From: Selaginella moellendorffii
Lineage: Eukaryota > Streptophyta > Lycopodiopsida > Selaginellales > Selaginellaceae
Direction: 5' to 3'
Assembly (NCBI RefSeq): GCF_000143415.4
Contig: NW_003314366.1
Span: forward strand, 135,348 to 199,347
Length of the DNA stretch: 64,000 nt
The position numbers were made by a program, and so were the translations under genes. Under the pieces are notes generated by a model. The model ran no database searches and was not told where the DNA came from. It saw only the letters and a program-made list of their open reading frames with translations. Below, in pieces: positions 22,899-33,577 of this stretch (positions are counted from its first letter, which is position 1; the number at the start of each line of letters is the position of its first letter).

Positions 22899-25800
22899 CG
22901 GGTTTGTCTGAATCCTCGTACTCTTCTCCATCTTTTCAATTTCTTGGTTTGACATCTATAACTGTATAGCCGGAAGCTGACTGAGAGGCATCTATCATGT
23001 CCAAGGATGTCATCCGCAAGGCGTTCATATATAGATAGATAAGTATGCGTCAAAGGAGCTTGCTTTCTTTCTAGCTCTAGCTTTCGGCACAAAGCACAGA
23101 CGAGGGAACTAAAATTTGGATTCGATCGTGTCTTGCTAGCTACTGGTGGTTGGATTGGCAGCCATCCATCCATTCTTTTGGTTTGTTGTTTTGCTCCAGC
23201 GAGGTGAGGTGAGTTGAGATGCGGTAGGCCTGGGCCCTTTCCTCCAGACAAACCGTGGCTCACACAAACAACTCGTTTTGTTGTGTTGTGTTACTTGCAG
23301 AGACGGGATTGCATCGCCCATCAAATCCACTGCGTCCCCACGACAAAGGGGAAAAGGTGGAAGCTTCTCGTGTCATGGATCGACTCGCACGGATTGGAAC
23401 TTTAGCAACGCGCTTGAGGGGAAGTTTTTGTATTCGAAGCTCTCGTCCAAAATCCCTGCGTGCACACACGGTGTAAAGGTCACTCTTTGTTACAATTCTT
23501 TCGGCGACTAGTCTGCTCTTCTCTATAGCCAGGGAACGGACACACTTTCACACAAAACTCAAAACTTTCAGAAAAGCCACCACCCTCTCAATCAGGCACA
23601 CATCTGTAAGCGTTGCAACAGGACCAAAAGAAAGAGAATCCCCGGCATCACAAGCAGCCGAGCACATGAAAACACGATCCTTTCTCCCCAAGTCAATGCA
23701 CTGCAAAAGAGACCCAACTTTCCCGTCTTTCAAACACGCTAGTCTCCCCGAATATAAATTTGCCAAAAACCAAACCATGTAGCCATGCAAATGTAGAGAC
23801 AAAAGCTTCCAATGCCGCGTTGTTTCAGACTGTTCAGACCATTTTATATTTATATTTCCCAACCAAGTTACTTTTAAACCGCCATAGTTAGTCCTTGGTT
23901 AGCCCGCGCTCCCGATTCCCATCCATATAACGTAGCGACGGCATTTCAATCTCTTTATTCTTCCATGCCCGCTGGACACATTACGTATATTTCTTGCAAG
24001 TGTCGTCTTGTACAAGTTGCTAGACAGTTTACGACCCCGTATTTGGGAGCAGATTCCCACCACCACGTACCGATGATTCATGCATGCATATAAAAGTTTG
24101 TAAGTAGCATTTGGGGTCATTCATATGCCGGGAAGTATCTTTGTGTCCGTGTGGCCACAGCCCTGTCAAAATATGACCGAAACCATGGAAGCTCGAGCCG
24201 AAACAATGCATTTTAAACACAATATGCAAATCTAGTGCCGCACACACTTCCATGAACGCATGTAGTCTCTCCTTGTATATACGTGGCGAATATATGTGTA
24301 CGACGTGGGACCTCAAGATCTCACTTCTTATCAACTCAGGGACCCTACAGTAGTACCTACTAGTTCTAAGCAGTGGAAACATGAAACATTGGCCATCCTT
24401 GATATGGTCTACATAATATATATAAATTTGCTCTTGCTTGCCCTCCATGTTGTACAAACAAGAGGCCCAATTCTTGTCACCATCACTTACGATGCTACTT
24501 TCTCGACAATGTCAAATTTTTATAGGTATGATCCTCCATCTACCTAGATTGCTTCCACTCCCTCGAGCCAGAAAGAAGCAGTATAGATTGTTACAGCCAG
24601 GCTTCCTTCCTTTGTTGGGATGTCTTCCTAAGCTTTCTTTTTCTCGCCTTGATCGCTTCAATCGCTGTCAGCATACACCAGCTCAAGAATTTGGACCTAC
24701 TAACTATTTGTTTTAACTGCTCGAGGCGGTTCCAAGGGGGGATAGTTTGCATTCTTCCAGGCCTAAAGGCCGGTCAATATGCATACTGGCGAGGTCAATT
24801 GAAGCTCCCAAAAGCAAGTCATGATTAGTTAAACGGAAGTCAAGCCAGGATTTTTACGTTGATTCATGCGAGAGGAAGTTTTCTAAAATTCTCTAGAATT
24901 TGCTATGCAAAATCTGCAATCATGAACCTTTCTACGTGTGATGTTTGAGTTTTTGAGATTCCAGAAGATATACCCATCATCTCAACTGGCCAAAAGTCTT
25001 CTTCGAGCAAACTTGTCTTTGTTGGGAAGACCAAAGCGCCATCCTTACACTCATGGCATTCTGCCTTTCTACCAGCAGTAGCATATGTCTAATACATGCA
25101 GTAGTGAATGAAGATTACATAAAAAAAAAGTCAAGAACATTGTTGTTTTGATTTGCACTTCGGGCTGTTTACTTATTAGTCTCAGCAGATTACACTCGAA
25201 AACAGTTTATTACCGATCATTCTTCGGGTATATTCAAACAAACTTCTGGTCTGATGTTAATACCATTTCTGCCTTAAATTCTGCCCCTGAAGTCACATTC
25301 GCATTCTGGAAGCAAGCAGCAAAACAGAACGGGGTGAAGTAATAAACAGTTGCAATTCGCGGGGGAAGGGCTGTCATCGGGTTGCGGCCTTGTTCACGAC
25401 AACCACAAAATTCTTTTTTATCTGCCCGGGGAAATATGCCCCGCGTACTATTTTACCTGATCAGCTGTCAAAGTAAATATTTTCGCAGGCTATTTAACGA
25501 TAACATTCCTTTCAACCTCCTGCACCCCGCATTTGTTTATTCCCCCTGGTTAAAAACACTCCATACGTACGGAAGGGGCGCCTCTACAAGTACACCTACA
25601 CAATGGCCATTGTGTGTCATAATATGCATGCATGGGGGAAGCCACGTGGGCGCGGTACATGCATGCATGGGGGCCCATGTAAGTCAAGGGCATCGCGACA
25701 TGCCATGGCTATCACATCGCATGGCCCGGCAGCTTTCCGTACCGTCTGCCCAAAGCACATGGCCAAAACGCGGACGCGGGACGCCTGACGGAATATTCGC

Positions 25801-28225
25801 GCGTGGGGCATGGAAAGTTCCACGTCGCCACGTAGGCCACCCCTGGCGATGGCAACGCAATGCGTGCATGGAAGCATCTTGCGGGAATCTCCTCGCCCCA
25901 CATTCATATAACTTCACCGACAGCAAGGATGCTGCTTGCCGACAGCCACCACCACCTTTACGCGTTAGGTTTAATATAACATCGATTCTCAAGTCCCGAT
26001 TGGTTTGCGGCAGTAAACTTGCATGACGTGCGTAATTAGGTGGCGAATGTTTTTTAAGTAATAGCGTGTGTAGCTGTGGCATAACTTACAGTTGCCCAAT
26101 CCGAACAAACAGTGACACCCACATGCAGTGTAGGGTGTCGCAGCAAGCAAGCGAGGAAAATCACAGCAGTTGCGCGAAAAGTGCGAGCGCGCTTGCAAGC
26201 GAGCCAAGAGCGGGTGAACCGAATCCCAGATCGTACAGGCCTGGCCTCTCTCCAGAGTGGAAGAGCCTGAGCTGCAGTAGAAGTGGCCGGATTGTAGATA
26301 GACAAAGAGAGACCAAGGTGTCCCTAGAGATCAACATCGCCGACTCTAGCATTCTGGCAGTTTAGGCACAGGCCATTTGACTGGCAGGGAAAAACCTTCG
26401 TTTTCTGGAAGCTTTCCAGCTAACACGCGCTCTCCCTATCAGTGCTCTCGCTTGCTTTCTTCCGCTCGTCTTGCAAGCGCACAGCTCTCTATATTATAGA
26501 TACATTTACATGTGTGAGAGCTTGTACTCACTTCCAAGTTTAAGTCTCAGTAGACTGCTCTTAAAAGGATAGTAGTTGTTTTGTACAGAGTATACAAGCA
26601 AACAAAACAGATAGCTTTCCTTGTTACCAGCAGCGATCGCGATTTGCTTCGGGGCCTGACCTGACTCTCACATGCTATAAATCTCATATATCCCTTTCGA
26701 ACATCCTGACGAGTGTGATGGATATTCGCTTGCCACCCTGGTGGCGCCTCCAGCAATTTGTTAGACAGTACTCACATCTGCGGAATCGACGGCGGGAAGA
26801 TGTCAACGAATCATTCATATTCTCTTTTTCTTTTTTCTCTTTTTTATCATTTCGATTTTCGCTCCATGGATATGGATGCATCTATACATGATCGTTAGGC
26901 AATGCATGCCTATCATAGTGTCATCATGGCAGTAGTGTATTTTTTTTTTCTTCGGCCACTCCCTGCGACTTGCCTGGCAGCGCCAATGGTACTTAATTAT
27001 CGCTAGTGCTTGGATTACCCGGAGAATCGCATATATGCCACTGCTGAATAAACAAACACACAAGGAACAAGAGCACAAGCAAACAAACGAAACCGAAGCG
27101 CGGCTCCCTTCCATTTCTACCTCGGATCGAAAAAAGGGGCAAGGAAAAGAAAACAACTTAGAAGAGGAGCTTTTAAATTGGCTTTGTTTGAGTCAAAGCG
27201 CCAAGCAGTTCTAAGAAGCTTGTACCATTGCACAAAGTTGAGCTTTGCCCAGCCATGATGATGATGGTGATCATGATACTTGGGGGGAGCTTTACAAGAA
27301 CATTGAGGGAGGGGAAAAAAAAGGAGCTTGTTGTTTCTCTCCCCTGCTGCGAGGCTCCATTATATTATTATAACAATGCGATGCACACAAGTTTACAGGA
27401 GGCCTTTAAAGTTGCAATAGAGCTGAGCTTTAAAGAACAGGTGGGTCTGTCAATCAAGATCTCCATTTCTTTCTCACCCTTTTCTTTGAGCTAGAGAGAG
27501 CTGCTTGCTCATTCCTTCACTTGTAGCTTGTGGAAGTGTTAAATGTGCAGTGTCACTTACTCACACTCACTAGCAGCGAGCGAGCGAGTCACTAAAACTT
27601 GCATAAATGCCACTCTGACGCCGTCTATTGCTAACAACGAAGCTTATAACCAAGCGGCGAGCAAGTGAAGACGAGCGGAGCGGCACTCTCTGTCGTCCGT
27701 GGTGGTGGTCGTCATCTCATCGGTTCCTGTCTTGAGCTAGCATCGCTTTTGCACTTCTTTCGGTTCTTGTAGACGATTGATCGATCAGTTTGCGGGGTTT
27801 TCTGGTTCAGGAACTGATTAGCGGAGACTTTTTTGTTCTTGGGCTGTCTCCAGAAAAACCGCCTGACTTTTGTTCTCTGAGGGACTGCTTTAATGTTGGA
27901 GGAGCACAGGCATTGAATGCGGGAGGAGTTCAGCAGCAAATCCCCAGAAAGGGTATCCCGGTTCGGGTGCCTGCTGGAGTCATTTAAGTCATGCGGAGGA
28001 ACCTGTTCCCCGACACAAGGCTGCTCCTGTTATATTACTTCCCCTTTGGCTCTACAAGACTGTGATCTTGTAGCTTTTTCGTCTCTGGACCCAATCCAAG
28101 CGTATATGTGTCGGTTAGCTCCCTTTTCTTGATCGTTCTCTCGTTTTGTTTTTCGCCTGACCGCCTTCTATTCTCTCTGGGCAGAATTCTTTCATCTGCA
28201 TGCACAAGGAACGCACTCAGCTGAA
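22899..28225. other. Gene-poor 5.3-kb interval
   Basis: No ORF here joins into a convincing protein, and no tRNA or rRNA was recognised. Content is mixed: short simple tracts, a GC-richer patch at 25.6-25.9 kb with repeated RY and G-box motifs, and the long leader/promoter of the downstream bHLH gene from about 26.5 kb. A non-coding transcript cannot be excluded. Confidence 0.6.
25623..25673. promoter_or_regulatory. RY / G-box / RY composite cis-element
   Basis: Two near-identical 16-bp copies of YATGCATGCATGGGGG (25623-25638 and 25658-25673) flank CCACGTGGGC (25642-25651). CATGCATG is the RY element bound by B3 factors of the ABI3/FUS3/LEC2 group and CACGTGG is an ABRE/G-box. Their pairing is a known seed-gene module in flowering plants; a function here is inference. 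Confidence 0.55.
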
Positions 28226-29926
28226 ATGGAAGAGGCAGCCACCACTTGTGTTGTAAGTTGTCTTGTTTGCTCTACATTCACTAGATCAGCAAATTCTTAC
28301 AAACATTTGCTGCTTCATGAACACACAGATGCCAAGGTTTATGGCCTCAACAAGCAGCAGCGTCGAATACCAGAATCACTCTCTACTGTTTTCTCCATAT
28401 CATGCTTCTGCTGCCGACTCCAGCGCCATGGATAGCACCGACGTTTCTCTTATGGGTAACTTGCTGACGGACCTGAGCTCGGATTTCCCATATATTGGAG
28501 CCACCACCGCGAGCGGGCGGTACTCGGTCCCAGACATACTGCAATTCCCAGCTGACCAGGCCTCAAAGGTTACACTTCTCCAGATGCTAGAAGAGAGTGA
28601 CACCAGCTCTCCAAATTCCTATACGCATCACTTGAAGCTTCCTGTTCTGGAGGAGCCTTGTGACAAGCTCCACAAGCAGCAGCAGCCGCAACTTTTGAGC
28701 TGCTCCTCAGAAACGGGTCTCATTCACCAGCCGGATCAGTCGGTCGGGCCTGAGAAATGCATAGCCGGGCTCGACAGTGTGGATTTCTCAAGTGCTGCTG
28801 AATCTCTCCTCAAGCCATGCAAGGTAGAGCCAGAATTCCAAGCCCCTCCCGTCGTGCTCGCCGAGCACAACAGTGTTATAGCAGTGGATACTTTCAACAG
28901 CGCCGCCATATCGGCAAACTCGGACGACATTTCCAATCATCTCGGAGCAGCAGCCGGAACAGCAGCAACAGCAGGAGTAGCAGCAGCAGTAGCTGGTACG
29001 ACCAACTCGGCAGGAGGCTGTGCTGGTGGTGGCGTTTCTCAATCCAGCTCCGGAGCCGAAACGCCGGGAACACAGCACCGACCAAAGCGGAAGAGAATCA
29101 AGTCATGCAAGAACAGCGAGGAAGTGGAGAGCCAGAGACAGACTCACATTGCAGTGGAGAGGAACAGAAGGAAGCAGATGAACGAGCACCTCAATGTTTT
29201 GCGGTCACTCATGCCTGGATCTTACGTCCAGAGGGTAAGACCATCCTTCTTTTTTTCTTTCGGCTACAAGACCCAGTCAATTGCTCATGCAGGGCGATCA
29301 AGCATCCATCATAGGTGGTGCCATTGAGTTCGTAAAGGAGCTGGAGCAGCTCCTGCAATGTCTTCAGGCTCAAAAGAGGAGGAGACTGTATTCCGACGCG
29401 TTCAGTCCAAAGCCGAGCCCGAGTGCCGTGAGCTCCATTCCGCTGCCGCCCTTCCCTCCATATGCTTCCTCTCCCGCTCCTTCTCTCGACAATCCGGATC
29501 CCACAGCGGCGGACTCGAGCTCCAAGTTTGTCAACGACAACTTTTACGATTGCAAGCAGATTGTCGCCGAGGCCAAGTCGGAAGTGGCGGACATCGAGGT
29601 AAGGATGGCCGGGAGCGATGCAGTCGTCAAGATCCTCTCCCAGCGGAGGCCCGGTCAGTTGCTCAAGACGATATCGGCGCTGGAGAGTATGTGCATGAGC
29701 ATTGTCCATACCAACATTACCACAATCGAGCAGACTGTGCTCTACTCGTTCACCGTGAGAGTAAGTTCCAAGTTTTTCATATCATATGTTTGGTTGGGAT
29801 TGACAAGGTTCTCTTTGAATCTCTCAACAGATTGGCATGGAATCCAGGCTAAGCGTGGATGAGATTGCTCAAGGTATTCAAAGGATTTTTAGCTGCAATG
29901 TTAGTGCAGCTGCAAGTGACTTATAA
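28226..29926 (+). CDS. SMF: SMF / FAMA-type bHLH transcription factor (subfamily Ia)
   Basis: Orthologue group of SPEECHLESS/MUTE/FAMA, which control stomatal lineage steps. Exons 28226-28252, 28329-29234, 29293-29760 and 29831-29926 give 498 aa. The bHLH (about residues 290-345) has [17 protein letters not shown] and [17 protein letters not shown], with the basic His-Glu-Arg E-box contacts. A C-terminal SMF/ACT-like domain follows: [11 protein letters not shown] and [12 protein letters not shown]. The long N-terminal half is Ser/Ala/Gln-rich. The first 9 codons are a separate tiny exon; translation from the ATG at 28329 is also possible. A leader of several hundred bases precedes it. Confidence 0.94.
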
Positions 29927-30830
29927 AGGAGAGCTTCCTGACTCCAAAAATACTCCTCCAACATATACAAATTCTAGCTAACTAGGTCTACCTAGAATTC
30001 ACTCACTCTCTCACATACACACAACAACAGTAACATGCTTTTTAACGTTTCAAACGAATCAGTGCCTTCCAGCAGCAGAAATGTTTCACAATTCTCACTC
30101 ATAAAACACTAGCAAAAGAGACGGAAGAAAAAAAAATGATATAACATTCATGGCTCTGCAGATGGAATTTAAAAGAAAAATTTGAACTTGAAGTTGAGTT
30201 TCGAGACGGCTCCCGAAAGTTCCTCGCTAATCTGAACCGAAAGATCAAACAGAGAAAATGGAATGTATCGATCGGATAATGCGTGCATGGAATCAGCCAG
30301 CTAGTGCCACAGAAATAAAAGAAGAAAAAAGAAAGAAGACAAGGATGAGATTTTGCGCATTGAATTCCAAATAATATGTTTGTGTAGTTGTCTCGGAATG
30401 GCCGTGATGACATTAACGCCATGACAATGGAATGCTTCAAAATCGGCACTCAAGTTGGGCTCTCGCGAGCATTGCTTTCACTCTCAGAATCAAATCACAG
30501 AAAAACGGCTCCAAACAGAGGCGGACATCGACAAGTCCTCCAAATTGAAGGAACAACCTGAAAAAATGTGAGCCGCACTGCACTGCACTGGGACTCTCAA
30601 CAATCAAGCGGCAATGAATGGCACCCTCCGAATAATTCCATACCGTTTGGCTTGGCATAAGCTAAGATTTGTGAGAATTTAGCCAAAACAGGGGACAAAG
30701 CTCTCCTAGATCCGCGGCGTCTGTCGGTCGGCCGCATTTTATAAAAGGTTCCGTAAGTGTGGTGGTATTTTTCCTCGCCTTCGTCCGCGAATTTAGAAGT
30801 GGAGATGTACGACGTTGAGATGATGTTTCG
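29927..30830. other. Intergenic, no gene seen
   Basis: Holds the 3' flank of the bHLH gene; no convincing ORF or RNA gene. A 111-aa minus-strand ORF ending at 30597 overlaps the decayed exon copy and is not treated as a gene. Confidence 0.5.
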
Positions 30831-30839
30831 ATTTACACC

Positions 30840-30982
30840 AGGTAGTAACTCGCCATGCAAATCCCCGCCGATCGGTGTCCGGCGATGGCTCTCACCGTAC
30901 CGCTGGTTTAGTGTGAATGGAAGTACGCCCATGGGTCCAAAGTCATTGCGAGTATCCCGGAGTCACGTATCTTTGAGCTGCA
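30840..30982 (-). pseudogene. Decayed duplicate of the EF-hand-like gene's last exon
   Basis: On the minus strand this matches 31229-31426: both read RDTRNDFGPM then a (Y/F)(P/T)LTxNQxYG segment, and both end with the same GAGTTACTA block. This copy has an in-frame TGA just before the conserved block and a deletion of about 50 bp in the middle, so it is not a usable terminal exon as it stands. Confidence 0.7.
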
Positions 30983-31228
30983 CAGACACAGATGGTTTTG
31001 CGTTTTACGTTTTGTTGTTTTGCCTGGATAGGTATCCAAGTGTTTTGTGACCATCTGATGGTGATAGTGTAGAAACACGACGGTAAAGATGTTATAAATC
31101 CCATTATCACAGAAAAAACTGTTTCAAAGAAAAGCGGAAAGAAACTGCGGACTGCTAGAGCTCTGTGCTCTACTGATCAATACGAGTAGTACTCACCATA
31201 GAGCGATGAGACAGTGATCTCGCGATTG

Positions 31229-32163
31229 TCACACCAGATAGTAACTCGCCAGGCAAATGCCCTCTGATCTTGTGACGTCGGTGGATGAATGAGGGCGGAA
31301 GACGTCCCTGGCTCTCACGCGCGTGTCGATGCCCCACCCGTATTGCTGGTTTGCTGTGAGCGGATATTGTAGTACGTCCATGGGTCCAAAGTCATTGCGA
31401 GTGTCCCGACGTCTCCTTTCTTTGAGCTGCACGAACAAGAGCTGGTTAGTTATCTTTCCCTGATATGTTTCTGTACCTGGAGATGGGAGTATCTGCCAAA
31501 TCTCGCCAAGTCTTCACCTGTTTGTTTCACTGGCATCATTTTCACTGGAGAAAATGGAATGAGATACTTTACCAGGAGTTTTTGCCCGCTCGGCAAACTG
31601 GATCGCGTGGTCTTGCTCGGCTAAGCTCTCGTAAGAAACTCTGTCAACTAAATAACACACGAGAAAAAGTGATAGATGATACCGTGAAATTTTTGGAGCC
31701 CTCTCCTGAACTCGTCCAGCCTTATGTTGCCAGCTCGAATATCAAAATGCCTGCATTGAATCTTTCACGAGATCATAAAAGCCAACAGAACGAGCAAACC
31801 AGCCAACCTGAGAAACAGCTCTAGCTCCCTGGGATCCAGCTTCCGCCCCACGCAACGCTCGACAATCTCCGGCAGCTGGACCGCACGAACCGTGTGCGAG
31901 AGATTGTGGGAAGCTCTGGTTTCAAAAGCTGCGATGAAGTCGTCGACAGGGACGCTGGCAATGGATCTGCGCTTGGGCTTGGGCTTGTTCTCCAGTTCCC
32001 TCCGCCTGGAACTCACGTCAAAAAGGTGCCGAGTCCCCAGCTTTGTCATCCCAAAAAAGCTCGCCATTCTTCTCTCGCTGGCTCTTGCGCTCCTCCCGCA
32101 AAGCCCTGCGTTTTCCTTGCGCGTGTTCAGTTTGCCACCTGGACGCATCTCAGCCGCTAGCAT
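31229..32163 (-). CDS. EF-hand-like protein with YPLTxNQQYGW C terminus
   Basis: Supported minus exons are 32163-31808, 31750-31683 and the last exon 31426-31229. Between them, 31620-31573 and a short exon starting at 31529 are uncertain: the frame closes only if the latter ends at 31507 with a weak GC donor. Exon 2 encodes HFDIRAGNIRLDEF, an EF-hand-like loop. The last exon encodes RDTRNDFGPM and LQYPLTANQQYGWG. Short YPLT..(Q)xGW motifs occur in several axonemal microtubule-inner proteins; lycophytes make flagellated sperm, so a flagellar role is a reasonable guess. It is head to head with HIR. A broken gene is the alternative. Confidence 0.5.
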
Positions 32164-32435
32164 TTCGCCACCGAGCTAATCTCCACCGTTAGCGTGGAGA
32201 AACGTTCTATTCAGCCATGGCAAACCAGGGAATAATCCAGACATGGAAGATAGCAAGCTAGAACACGTACCTGGTGGAAATCTTGCCGAGAATTTCGCGA
32301 TCGGCGTGGCTATGGCAAGGATCGGCCGTTGTGACCATCGCCATGGCTCGAGGCGGTGGAGCGCACATTATAAATGAGCTAACCCCAAGAACCCTAAAAC
32401 AAGAAGCGCAATTGGGTAAAGAGCTCTAGCTCAGG

Positions 32436-33577
32436 ATGGCTTGCTGGGTGTGCGTCGATCAGGCGAGCGTCGGGATTCTGGAGAAGTGGGGAAGGTTTGT
32501 GCGCGTGCTGGAGCCCGGATTCAGCTGTATAGTGCCGTGTCTGGGCGAATTCGTGGCTGGAACTCTGTCTCTCAAGGTCCAGTACTTGGATGTGCGGTGC
32601 GAGACCAAGACCAAGGTTTGTGTTCCATCGTAGTCTCTGGTTGCTCTTTTGATTTGGCTCTTGGTTGTGTTCTTAGCTTTGCTCCTTGGGTACTTATGTT
32701 TGCTTTGGCAGGATAACGTGTTTGTGTCCCTCGATTGCTCCATCCAGTACCGCGTGGTGCGAGGGAACGCGGACGATGCCTTCTACGAGCTGCAAAATCC
32801 CGAGCAACAGATCCGTTCCTACGTTTTCGATGGTGAGTGAGAATTTATTTCCGGAATCCATTCAATCTTTTCTTCGTTGTCATGGCAGTCATCCGTGCGT
32901 CAGTTCCTAAGCTGTCACTGGACGATGTCTTTGAGCAGAAGAGTGAGATCGCCAAGTCTGTGTCGGAGGAGCTCGAAAAGGTCAGTTTTTGAATCAAATT
33001 CTTTTTGCTCGAGCGAGCGAGATGATCATCAAATGACGCGGCACAGGTGATGAGCGCGTATGGATACAGCATAGAGCAGATACTCATCGTCGACATCCTG
33101 CCTGACGCTGCGGTTCGGAGGGCGATGAACGAGATCAACGCAGGTAACAAGAGCCGAGAGCTTTGATCGATCACTGATGGTAACTTTGAGATTGGATCAT
33201 ACGCAGCTCAGCGGATGAGGATGGCGGCCGTGGAGAAGGGCGAGGCCGAGAAGATATTGCAAGTCAAGAGGGCCGAGGGGGATGCCGAGTCCAAATATCT
33301 ATCAGGGGTTGGGGTGGCGAGGCAGCGGCAGGCCATCACCGACGGTCTGAGGGAGAGTGTCTTGACATTCTCGCAAGACGTTCCCGGCACGTCCGCCAAG
33401 GAGGTGATGGAGATGGTGATGGTCACGCAGTACTTTGACACCCTCAAAGACATTGGCGCCAGCTCCAAAACCTCTGCGGTCTTCATCCCTCATGGACCCG
33501 CGCATGTCAGTGACATTGCCCAGCAGCTCCGAGACGGAGTCTTGCAGGCAAACACCGCTGTGTCCTTGATGGACTAG
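32436..33577 (+). CDS. HIR: Hypersensitive-induced response protein (HIR, SPFH family)
   Basis: Plasma-membrane microdomain scaffold linked to immune cell death. Exons 32436-32615, 32712-32832, 32889-32980, 33047-33143 and 33207-33577 give 286 aa, the family length. Landmarks: [64 protein letters not shown] and [11 protein letters not shown]. Unlike typical plant HIRs, which start MGN and are N-myristoylated, this one starts MACWVCV: Gly2 is absent, while Cys3 and Cys6 could still be acylated. Confidence 0.93.

Noticed and set aside
25382..26026. 214-aa plus-strand ORF
   Set aside because: Composition is His/Arg/Trp-rich with no domain; it lies over the GC-rich motif cluster and has no splice or homology support.
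31465..31824. 119-aa plus-strand ORF
   Set aside because: Antisense to exons of the EF-hand-like gene, whose conserved blocks support the minus strand.
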